Below are positions 1 through 4,841 of a stretch of DNA of 47,227 nt, piece after piece (the first letter of the stretch is position 1; every line of letters starts with the position of its first letter). The DNA is from an uncultured Bacteroidales bacterium (GTDB lineage: Bacteria > Bacteroidota > Bacteroidia > Bacteroidales > Paludibacteraceae): positions 1-47,227 of the forward strand of contig CACZFM010000017.1 of the NCBI GenBank assembly GCA_902780495.1. Direction: 5' to 3'. A model generated the notes under the pieces. The model saw only the letters and a list, made by a program, of their open reading frames with translations, was not told the origin of the DNA and did not search any database. The position numbers and the translations under genes were made by a program.

Positions 1-1
1 A

Positions 2-169
2 TTGTTCTTCCTGTATATAGCAGGAACGGAAGGCGCCGTCACACTCCGCTACTACTCCGCGCACTACAAGAACTTCTTCGAGGCGAAGGATGCCTTCACC
101 TTCGCCAACGACGCCCACCTCGGCACCGTCGCTGAACCCTTTGTGCCGACATTGGTAGAAGTTAAGTAA
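2..169 (+). CDS. C-terminal fragment of an unidentified, probably exported protein
   Basis: An open frame enters from the left edge and ends at the TAA at 167-169, giving about 55 residues. The readable part is rich in aromatic residues (RYYSAHYKNFF) and ends in a short polar tail, VPTLVEVK. The pattern of an RYYS-like strand followed by a phrase of the type FANDAHLGTVAEPF resembles the last beta-sandwich domain of large Bacteroidota surface proteins, but this is an impression and no family is assigned. A hairpin terminator follows directly, so it is the last gene of its transcript. It appears unrelated to the small genes downstream, which have their own promoter. Confidence 0.6.
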   Translation: MFFLYIAGTEGAVTLRYYSAHYKNFFEAKDAFTFANDAHLGTVAEPFVPTLVEVK

Positions 170-191
170 ATAGCATTTCTATTTATTCTCC

Positions 192-231
192 GAGAGGCGG
201 AGCACGTTCATCGTGCCCCGTCTCTTTTTTT
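192..231 (+). terminator. Rho-independent terminator after the left-edge gene
   Basis: GCACG (202-206) pairs with CGTGC (212-216) across a 5-nt loop. An imperfect outer stem (GAGAGGCGG with CCCGTCTC) extends it, and a run of seven T follows. It lies 22 bases after the stop codon at 169. Confidence 0.75.
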
Positions 232-303
232 GTGTCTACACTCCGCATGGCATGTCCTGCTCGGTTCTAAACCGCCTCGCGCTCCCCCATTGTTGTCTGG
301 TTT

Positions 304-342
304 TAGCTTGTCTATTTTTTTATATAGCTTGTCTATTTTTTT
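304..342 (+). repeat. 18-bp direct repeat, period 21
   Basis: The 18-mer TAGCTTGTCTATTTTTTT occurs at 304-321 and again at 325-342, separated by ATA. It is T-rich and lies just upstream of the helix-turn-helix gene, where it may be part of that gene's control region. No TAnnTTTG element is convincing here. Confidence 0.7.
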
Positions 343-355
343 TCTTTGTTTATTG

Positions 356-376
356 TGTCCACATCGGATGTGGACA
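356..376. promoter_or_regulatory. Inverted repeat TGTCCACAT / ATGTGGACA, possible operator
   Basis: A perfect 9-bp inverted repeat with a 3-bp spacer lies about 60 bases upstream of the small helix-turn-helix gene. The half-site ATGTGGACAT recurs once more at 917-926, in the leader of the next gene group. That would fit an operator read by the local DNA-binding protein, but this link is inference. It could also simply form a hairpin in the RNA. Confidence 0.4.
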
Positions 377-434
377 TCTAAAATCTATGTTTATTTCAGG
401 TCGATTCTATCGACCGCCCAAACAAGCAAATACT

Positions 435-632
435 ATGGCTAAATATCAATCAATGACTTATACCCAGTTGGCGGAACGTGCCGGTGTCAGCCGTCGCACG
501 TTGTATAATTGGCTGCATGCCTACGGACATTATAACAAGTTACAGGCATTGGGCGTGACCTCTCATGCCAAGGCATTGCCGCCCGCCGCCGTGCGTTATA
601 TCTGCGAAACATTCTGCATTGAGGTAGAATGA
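435..632 (+). CDS. Small helix-turn-helix protein (DUF4248-like position)
   Basis: This 65-residue protein carries a short helix-turn-helix: residues about 8-25 contain the phrase ELAERAGVSRRTLYNWL-like (here TQLAERAGVSRRTLYNWL), typical of small DNA-binding proteins, followed by a second conserved part, ALPPAAVRYICETF, at the C-terminus. The ATG at 435 was chosen because residues upstream of it in the same frame are a low-complexity, T-tract-encoded string. In Bacteroides genomes similar small HTH proteins (DUF4248 type) stand upstream of small cell-wall amidase-like genes, and the same layout is seen here. It may regulate the downstream cassette, but no target is proven. A divergent MerR-like or excisionase-like role is also possible. 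Confidence 0.7.
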   Translation: MAKYQSMTYTQLAERAGVSRRTLYNWLHAYGHYNKLQALGVTSHAKALPPAAVRYICETFCIEVE

Positions 633-720
633 TAAGCAGTCAGTTTCTTTTTATACCGCGTGCTCCGCCTCTGATACCTGACATATGGACACGCGTTTTT
701 ACTCCTTCCTGCAATTTGCC

Positions 721-780
721 ATGTGGGTAGGAGTGGGAATTATTGGGCATTATTGGGAACTAGTGGGAAGCATCGGGAAA
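721..780 (+). repeat. Six GGG triplets phased at exactly 10 bp
   Basis: GGG occurs at 725, 735, 745, 755, 765 and 775, each preceded by T or C and separated by 7-base spacers. The unit is close to NNNTGGGAAN. The last unit ends 23 bases before the -7 element at 800, so the array occupies the place of the -33 element and everything upstream. Equal spacing at one helical turn is what an array of activator sites looks like. Four GGG runs with 7-base loops also meet the usual G-quadruplex rule. Confidence 0.9.
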
Positions 781-799
781 GAGCCCCTCTCAAATGTAG

Positions 800-807
800 T
801 ACCTTTG
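800..807 (+). promoter_or_regulatory. Bacteroidota -7 element TACCTTTG for the small-gene cassette
   Basis: TACCTTTG matches the Bacteroidota TAnnTTTG consensus exactly. No TTTG-like -33 element sits at the expected distance. That position is taken by the phased GGG array, suggesting an activator-dependent promoter. Transcription would begin near 814, leaving a leader of about 240 bases before the gene at 1055. Confidence 0.65.
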
Positions 808-945
808 CACTCGATTTCGAAATCTAAGAATTAATTTTAAGTATTAACCTGCATTTACGCCCGCCTTGCTCTTTAGATTTTTTAGGGAGCAGATACAACG
901 CACAATTGAAGGAGTTATGTGGACATAATGACTGAGATTGAGTGC

Positions 946-1040
946 AGGGGAAACGGGTCAGAAGGTGTTTTACAACAAACGTGTTTGTTAGTCACACATA
1001 CTGACTTGTGACCCTGAACGGTGCGGCAGTAGATGCCCCT
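946..1040 (+). other. Structured 5' leader upstream of the cassette
   Basis: By eye, nested pairings are possible: AGGGG (946-950) with CCCCT (1036-1040), GGGTCA (955-960) with TGACCC (1009-1014), and an inner hairpin AACAAAC (974-980) with GTTTGTT (983-989). An alternative stem GTCACA (991-996) with TGTGAC (1007-1012) would compete with the second pairing. The rest of the stretch 633-945 holds the GGG array, the promoter and otherwise no gene that I can see. Whether the leader is a regulatory RNA is not known. Confidence 0.4.
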
Positions 1041-1054
1041 AAAAAACTAAAGTA

Positions 1055-1366
1055 ATGTCACAAGTAAAACCGATGGGACTTATTGAGTCCATGAGCGGCA
1101 AACTCTGTAGCCACTCCGACATGTATTTCTTCCGCAAGAACGGCAAGGTGTTCTCTGGCAAGATCTGTAACCCCTCCACCAAAGAACCAACTGCCGCCCA
1201 ACAGGCACAGCGCACCAAGTTCGCCACCGCCAGAGCCAACGCCAAGACCGCCCTCGCTGACCCGGACCAGAAAGCAGCGTATCTCACTGCCTTCAAGAGC
1301 CAGAAGAAGTACAGCGATTTCAGCGGATACGTCTTCGCAATGGAGTATGCCAAACTCGGAGATTAA
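1055..1366 (+). CDS. Conserved hypothetical protein of the small-gene cassette, copy 1
   Basis: This 103-residue soluble protein has no recognised function. It starts with a short segment containing SGKLC, continues with FSGKICNP, then a Lys/Arg/Ala-rich helical stretch (QQAQRTKFATARAN), and ends with GYVFAMEYAK. Similar proteins of about 100 residues, with the ending GY(V/I)FAxE, are familiar in Bacteroidota close to phage-like lysis genes; that is recollection of the family, not a search. The gene at 2501 encodes a diverged relative sharing the SGxLC start, the central QRxK helix and a Y-x(4)-G/A-x-EY ending. It is the first gene after the structured leader, 37 bases before the holin-like gene. 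A structural or DNA-binding role are both possible. Confidence 0.65.
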   Translation: MSQVKPMGLIESMSGKLCSHSDMYFFRKNGKVFSGKICNPSTKEPTAAQQAQRTKFATARANAKTALADPDQKAAYLTAFKSQKKYSDFSGYVFAMEYAKLGD

Positions 1367-1403
1367 GCATCAGCAATATATGGCGGATTAAAAGTCCAGT
1401 ACA

Positions 1404-1601
1404 ATGAAAAAGTCTCTTTTGCAACTGATCCTCGCTACAGCAATGTGCATCTTCGGGTGCGCCTTGCTTGTAGCAGGGCTGGCACTTCCCCCTGCCGGCA
1501 TCATTGATTTCTCGCTCCTCGTAGCCTACGGCGAAACCCTCACCTTCGCCGGTGCCCTCATCGGAGTGGATTATCACTATCGCTATCGTCCAAAGAAATA
1601 A
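1404..1601 (+). CDS. Small two-helix membrane protein, holin-like
   Basis: This 65-residue protein has two hydrophobic segments, roughly residues 5-30 and 33-54, split by a Pro-Pro-Ala-Gly turn. It ends in a short basic tail (HYRYRPKK), which would stay in the cytoplasm. Size, topology and position right before a cell-wall-enzyme gene fit a phage-type class II holin. The sequence itself carries no family signature, so the holin call rests on context. It lies 34 bases upstream of the DUF5675 gene and 37 bases downstream of the previous gene, with a single transcript likely. Confidence 0.55.
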   Translation: MKKSLLQLILATAMCIFGCALLVAGLALPPAGIIDFSLLVAYGETLTFAGALIGVDYHYRYRPKK

Positions 1602-1635
1602 AGTTTTTTGTGTTTTTTTCTAATTATTCAATACT

Positions 1636-2106
1636 ATGTTACTTTCTTTAATCCGAACCAACGAGTCTCCCAACGAGACCACAGGCATCCTCCTCATTGG
1701 AGGCAAACCTTTCTGCGGTACTCTTGAACCGCCCACCGTCCCTAACGCCACCCATCCCAAAGGGGCTATCCCCCTCGGCTGGTACAAACTGACGCTCACC
1801 CGGTCTTCCAAGTTCGGTCGCGTGCTACCGCTGGTCAACTATGTGCCCGGCTTCGAGGGTATCCGTATTCATGCAGGCAATAACAAAGGCCACACCGCAG
1901 GCTGCATCCTCGTCGGACGGCTCAGCGGTAACACGCTGCTCCATTCCGGACAGACCGAACGCGACTTGGTGACCAAACTTCAAAAACACTCCGATCATGA
2001 GAACTATATCGAAATCACCACACCCGAACGCTTTTTTACTGAGCATTGCAGTTCTGTGGATGCTCTTGCCGGCCTGCTCCGCGGTGCGCAGTTCAACGGA
2101 GAGTAA
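1636..2106 (+). CDS. DUF5675 / YkuD-like cell-wall enzyme, endolysin-like
   Basis: This 156-residue protein matches the DUF5675 pattern: an N-terminal strand pair (TGILLIGGKPFCGTLE), a KGAIPLGWYKL segment, and the block RIHAGNNKGHTAGCILVG near residues 75-93. The His-Gly and Gly-Cys spacing resembles the catalytic His/Cys motif of YkuD L,D-transpeptidases, so a peptidoglycan-linked activity is plausible. There is no signal peptide, which fits an enzyme released through a holin. The last 110 bases overlap the start of the next gene in another frame. DUF5675 proteins are known from phages and from chromosomal islands of Bacteroidota; the biochemical activity is not established here. Confidence 0.7.
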   Translation: MLLSLIRTNESPNETTGILLIGGKPFCGTLEPPTVPNATHPKGAIPLGWYKLTLTRSSKFGRVLPLVNYVPGFEGIRIHAGNNKGHTAGCILVGRLSGNTLLHSGQTERDLVTKLQKHSDHENYIEITTPERFFTEHCSSVDALAGLLRGAQFNGE

Positions 2107-2449
2107 CCACACCCGCCTCTCCACTCACATCCAACGCGACAGCATCTATCTGCATGACAGCGTGTCATATACCTATCGCCCTGCAAGAATCTCCCTTCCC
2201 TACAACAGGGAGGGGGCGGGGGTATGCTCTCCGCCCGACACGGTCTATCTGGAGAAATGGCACACCCGTTGGCGTGACCGCGAGACCGTCAAGACGGACA
2301 CTATCACCCTGACGGAAACCAAGACAGAAACGGTTGAGAAACCTTATGTGCCTTCGTTTTACAAGTATTGTGCATCCCTCGCCATTCTGTTTGCGCTGTA
2401 CTGGCTTGTCAAACTGGCACTATACATTAAGAAACGATTTTATATATAA
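1997..2449 (+). CDS. Lipoprotein with C-terminal membrane helix, unimolecular-spanin-like
   Basis: This 150-residue protein begins with a charged start (MRTISKSPHP), a hydrophobic stretch and a lipobox LPAC near residue 27, so it should be lipidated. The middle is hydrophilic, and residues about 121-145 form a membrane helix followed by KKRF. A lipid anchor at one end and a membrane helix at the other is the design of phage unimolecular spanins, which link the two membranes and fuse them in the last lysis step. The gene starts 110 bases inside the DUF5675 gene in a different frame, as spanin genes often nest. A G-rich palindrome at 2193-2215 encodes the odd segment LPYNREGAGV. It could instead be an ordinary lipoprotein. 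Confidence 0.6.
   Translation: MRTISKSPHPNAFLLSIAVLWMLLPACSAVRSSTESNHTRLSTHIQRDSIYLHDSVSYTYRPARISLPYNREGAGVCSPPDTVYLEKWHTRWRDRETVKTDTITLTETKTETVEKPYVPSFYKYCASLAILFALYWLVKLALYIKKRFYI
2193..2215. repeat. Small G-rich palindrome inside the spanin-like gene
   Basis: CCCTTCCCT (2193-2201) pairs with AGGGAGGGG (2207-2215) over a 5-base loop, and a CGGGGG run follows. It interrupts the codon pattern of the host gene and looks like a small mobile palindromic repeat that kept the frame. Confidence 0.5.
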
Positions 2450-2500
2450 CAACTTTTAACCCCTCTACGCAGACCGGAGGTAAAGCATGGTCTGAATCAA

Positions 2501-2887
2501 ATGGCTAAGGTAGTATGGCAATCCGGTATCGAATATGTATCCGGCGCATTATGCAAGTGCGGGAAGAAAGAACCGCACAAACACGGTCGAATGTTGCTGG
2601 CTACGCACCGTCGCGCTGCGACCACAAGTGACTCATGCAACCGCATCTATCTGCGTGACGAGACGAACATCCAAATATCAAACAGCGCGGACTCTGTTTG
2701 GGCACGTCAACGGTTCAAGACGGTTGCAGGGATGGTTCGCCAGCGTAGTATGGATCTCTCCAAATTGACACAAGACCAGATGGATTTCATTGCTCAACGC
2801 AACAATCCACGTGGTATCAAGACGATGCGTGCATATTATTGGCACATCTGCGGTCAGGAGTACGATGCACAACACCCGCGTAGCTAA
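2501..2887 (+). CDS. Conserved hypothetical protein of the cassette, copy 2
   Basis: This 128-residue protein has no recognised function. It begins with an SGALCKCGKKEPHKHGRM-like Cys/His-rich segment; two Cys and two His in close spacing could bind a metal, which is a guess. The middle holds an Arg-rich helix (WARQRFKTVAGMVRQR), and the end has YYWHICGQEYD. The order of these parts mirrors the 103-residue protein at 1055, so the two look like old duplicates. It lies 51 bases after the spanin-like gene and before an 11-bp-stem hairpin, and so is the last gene of the cassette. Confidence 0.6.
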   Translation: MAKVVWQSGIEYVSGALCKCGKKEPHKHGRMLLATHRRAATTSDSCNRIYLRDETNIQISNSADSVWARQRFKTVAGMVRQRSMDLSKLTQDQMDFIAQRNNPRGIKTMRAYYWHICGQEYDAQHPRS

Positions 2888-2901
2888 AGCAACAGCCGAA
2901 A

Positions 2902-2933
2902 CCCCACGGACGTAAAATCCCGCGTCCGTGGGG
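2902..2933 (+). terminator. Strong hairpin closing the small-gene cassette
   Basis: CCCCACGGACG (2902-2912) pairs perfectly with CGTCCGTGGGG (2923-2933) over a 10-base loop. It lies 14 bases after the stop codon. The bases after it are not T-rich, so it may act as an RNA end-stabiliser or with Rho. Confidence 0.6.
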
Positions 2934-2946
2934 AATCTTCACAAGC

Positions 2947-2961
2947 GATCTTTGACGTATT
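2947..2961 (+). promoter_or_regulatory. boxA-like element of rRNA-leader type
   Basis: GATCTTTGACGTATT resembles the boxA-like CTTTGACATATTG found in leaders of Bacteroidota rRNA operons. The same 15 bases occur at 28829-28843 right after a TACCTTTG promoter. Here there is no promoter in front, only the hairpin, and no 16S rRNA follows. The stretch 2962-3280 otherwise holds no gene that I can see, only hairpins and tandem repeats. Confidence 0.4.
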
Positions 2962-3163
2962 GTTTTAATATGGTGATCTCCGCCGCTACGCTCTGTCGAT
3001 TATTTCACTACGTTCACGGTCTATATCGGTATTTTTTTCTTTTTCCCCCCCCAATAAGGAGTTCGGTAAACCTCACGTCTGTGTCTTTGCTCCGCAAAAT
3101 TTTCTTTTTTTTGACGGACAGATAGAAGGCAGGCAGCGTGGAGGGTGGAGAGTTGCCATCCTC

Positions 3164-3230
3164 GGCGGAAGCCGCTCCTTCCGAAAGCGGAAGGACGCTC
3201 CGCCTATGGCGGGACGCTCCGCCTATGGCG
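3164..3230 (+). repeat. Hairpin followed by two tandem 19-bp copies
   Basis: TCCTTCCG (3176-3183) pairs with CGGAAGGA (3188-3195), with outer pairs GGCGG (3164-3168) and CCGCC (3200-3204). The 19-mer GGACGCTCCGCCTATGGCG is then present twice without a gap, at 3193-3211 and 3212-3230. The function is unknown. Confidence 0.75.
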
Positions 3231-3280
3231 CGTAGCGACATAAACAAAGAGCCCTCGGGGAATAAATCCTCGGTGTCTCC

Positions 3281-3355
3281 GAAAGTGGCGGCTACCTACT
3301 CTCCCACAACGCCGATGGTACTGCGTTTGTGGGAGAGTAGGTAGCCGCCACTTTC
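3281..3355. repeat. 29-bp perfect inverted repeat made from a 5S rRNA tail
   Basis: The arm at 3281-3309 is the exact reverse complement of 3327-3355, with a 17-base loop. The right arm is the 3' end of a 5S rRNA in its normal direction; the left arm is the same sequence turned round. Helix I of 5S rRNA is only about 10 bp, so ordinary folding of the RNA does not explain 29 bp. Confidence 0.85.
3310..3353 (+). pseudogene. 3' end of a 5S rRNA gene, truncated
   Basis: The stretch CGCCGATGGTACTGCG, then GTGGGAGAGTAGGTAGCCGCC a few bases later, is the conserved 3' third of Bacteroidota 5S rRNA (helices IV, V and the 3' side of helix I). The 5' two thirds, including the CCGAACAGAGAAG loop, are absent. 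The normal hairpin terminator follows at 3357. It looks like the scar of an rRNA operon after deletion, insertion or, if this is a draft assembly, a collapsed repeat. Confidence 0.7.
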
Positions 3356-3356
3356 A

Positions 3357-3391
3357 GAAGCTCTACAAGAAATTGTAGGGCTTCTTTGTTT
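3357..3391 (+). terminator. Terminator of the 5S rRNA remnant
   Basis: GAAGCTCTACAA (3357-3368) pairs with TTGTAGGGCTTC (3373-3384) with one T-G pair and a GAAA loop. A T-rich tail (TTTGTTT) follows. It sits 4 bases after the 5S tail, as expected for an rRNA operon end. Confidence 0.75.
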
Positions 3392-3419
3392 ATGTGGTAT
3401 AGTTTCGTGGATTTGTTAT

Positions 3420-4085
3420 TTAAAATCCGATAGTTGCTACCATTCGTTGGTAGGCGGCGGATTTGCTGTCGAAGGACAAGGGGTAGGCGCGGGAAGTGGA
3501 GGGCATTCGCCAGAAACGGATGAATTTGCCGGCAAAAGAAGTCTCGATACATTCGCCTGATTTGGGTATTGAAATAGGGTGCAGTGAAAGTGCGGGAACG
3601 GCATGTTGTTTCTGGTCGGTGGCGATGATCTCTAATAAAGTCTCTGCGGCTTTGCCGCCGGTGCAGCAGATGTCATGGCACAGCGGGATCTGTTGCAGTA
3701 GCGCGGCGATGTCCGTCCGCTCTACAATCTCCATGTGCTCGTCTGCCGCGTTGCCCTGCAAACGTCTGACGGCTTGTGCCGTGTCGAAGATGGCTATTCC
3801 TTGTGTCCGGCAGAAAGAGATGACCTTTTGGTGATCAAACACCGCTTTGCGAGGTCTGTATTCTGTCAGCGAAGCGGTCTGTTTTCTGTATTCTAAGAAA
3901 TGACTTTTGTCGCCGAAAAACACTTGCCCCATGATCCGCCACATGTCGTTCTGCGGGTTAGGATAGAAGAAATCCATGCACCACCGTTCTTTGGGTGGCG
4001 GAAAACTGCCGAGCATCAGCAGCTTGGCGTTCTTCGGCAGAAAAGGCTGCAACGGGTGACGTTCTATTTCCGGAACAGCAGGCAT
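3420..4085 (-). CDS. Uracil-DNA glycosylase family protein
   Basis: This 221-residue protein carries the marks of the uracil/thymine-mismatch DNA glycosylase superfamily: LMLGSFPPPKERW near the N-terminus (the motif-1 loop), FYPNPQNDMWR shortly after, and MPSTSRAYP near the C-terminus, like the (N/M)PS(P/T)S motif of mismatch-specific glycosylases. It should remove damaged or mispaired bases in base-excision repair; which base is not visible. The ATG at 4085 was chosen over an upstream start at 4148, because the extra 21 residues are unlike the family and would overlap the acetyltransferase gene. The upstream gene ends 2 bases away, so the two are co-transcribed. Confidence 0.8.
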   Translation of the reverse strand: MPAVPEIERHPLQPFLPKNAKLLMLGSFPPPKERWCMDFFYPNPQNDMWRIMGQVFFGDKSHFLEYRKQTASLTEYRPRKAVFDHQKVISFCRTQGIAIFDTAQAVRRLQGNAADEHMEIVERTDIAALLQQIPLCHDICCTGGKAAETLLEIIATDQKQHAVPALSLHPISIPKSGECIETSFAGKFIRFWRMPSTSRAYPLSFDSKSAAYQRMVATIGF

Positions 4086-4087
4086 AG

Positions 4088-4372
4088 TTATGCTAACACA
4101 TCTTTGTAATCGTCCGTGCGGGTGAGTCGTGCGCGGGCATAAGAGCATACAGGCACGATTTTACGGCTATGGATGCGCGCAAAGTCCACCGCGGCAAGAA
4201 CTATCTGCCGGGCTATTCCGCGGCCCTCAAAACCGTCAAAAACGCGTGTGTGGTCAATAATCATCTGTTCGGGCATCGGACGCTGGTACGTCATCTCGCC
4301 GACCTGCGTGCCTTCTATCCATGCTTCGAAGAGCCCGTTTCGCTCCGTTTCCGTGTGTTTGATGTCAAGCAT
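4088..4372 (-). CDS. Small GNAT-family N-acetyltransferase (YjdJ-like)
   Basis: This 94-residue protein is a minimal GNAT fold of the COG2388 type. It has an N-terminal strand (FEAWIEGTQVGEMTYQ), the phrase IDHTRVFDGFEGRGIARQIV around residues 39-58, which contains the acetyl-CoA-binding Gly-x-Gly-x-Ala loop, and a final segment KIVPVCSYARARL typical of this subfamily. The substrate is unknown. It is the first gene of a two-gene leftward operon with the DNA glycosylase; two candidate promoters lie upstream. Confidence 0.8.
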   Translation of the reverse strand: MLDIKHTETERNGLFEAWIEGTQVGEMTYQRPMPEQMIIDHTRVFDGFEGRGIARQIVLAAVDFARIHSRKIVPVCSYARARLTRTDDYKDVLA

Positions 4373-4390
4373 ATGAATTCAAATTGCGTG

Positions 4391-4421
4391 CAAAGTTACA
4401 ACTTTTTTCTGACATTTGCAA
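4391..4421 (-). promoter_or_regulatory. Promoter for the acetyltransferase-glycosylase operon
   Basis: On the minus strand TAACTTTG (4391-4398) is preceded, after a 20-base spacer, by CTTG at the -33 position. It lies 19 bases upstream of the start codon. Confidence 0.5.
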
Positions 4422-4593
4422 GAAAAATTACCCTTTTCTCAAATCTTTTCAGTATTTTATACAATTTTATTCCATTTCATCTGGAATATCCTCTTTTATC
4501 CAACAGTTCACAATTCCTTAAATAGTTTATTGTCGTATTTTTTGCGAGTCTTCGAACATGTGCGATTTCTCCACAGGTTGCTTTCGCTCCGCA

Positions 4594-4625
4594 CAAAGGT
4601 ACAATATTTTTTCGAGATATGCCAA
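4594..4625 (-). promoter_or_regulatory. Second minus-strand promoter upstream of the same operon
   Basis: TACCTTTG (4594-4601) matches the consensus, with a TTG at 4623-4625 after a 21-base spacer. It would add a leader of about 215 bases to the operon or make a short RNA. No convincing gene lies in the 4373-4841 stretch; the rest of it is A/T-rich and empty to my eye. Confidence 0.45.
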
Positions 4626-4702
4626 TTCAGGCCGTATATTTTGCAGAAAACAGAGAGGTAAATGAAAAAAATGGAAGAAATGACCGAAAATGTGCAAAAA
4701 GA

Positions 4703-4734
4703 TTTGTACATATAATAAATTTGTTGTATCTTCG
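4703..4734 (+). promoter_or_regulatory. Promoter of the pnt operon
   Basis: TTTG (4703-4706), 20 bases, TATCTTCG (4727-4734; one mismatch to TAnnTTTG). The leader to the ATG at 4842 is about 100 bases. Confidence 0.6.
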
Positions 4735-4841
4735 CAGCCGGAAAATAGAAACCTCACAATAATAATCTGCAAAGGGGACAAAAGGTCCGCCCTCGGTGCA
4801 GCAAGATAAAGGACCTCCACTCAAAAAACAAAAACCAAGTT

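Noticed and set aside
213..434. N-terminal extension of the small HTH protein starting at 213
   Set aside because: The extra 74 residues are low-complexity and come from the T-rich repeats and palindrome; the family-like part starts at 435.
3292..3552. Minus-strand frame of 86 codons over the 5S remnant
   Set aside because: It is made from the 5S rRNA tail, its inverted copy and the end of the glycosylase gene; frames through this tail are a known source of false proteins.
4527..4820. Overlapping minus-strand frames in the pnt upstream region
   Set aside because: Phe/Cys-rich, no family pattern, overlap the pnt promoter; probably chance frames in A/T-rich DNA.
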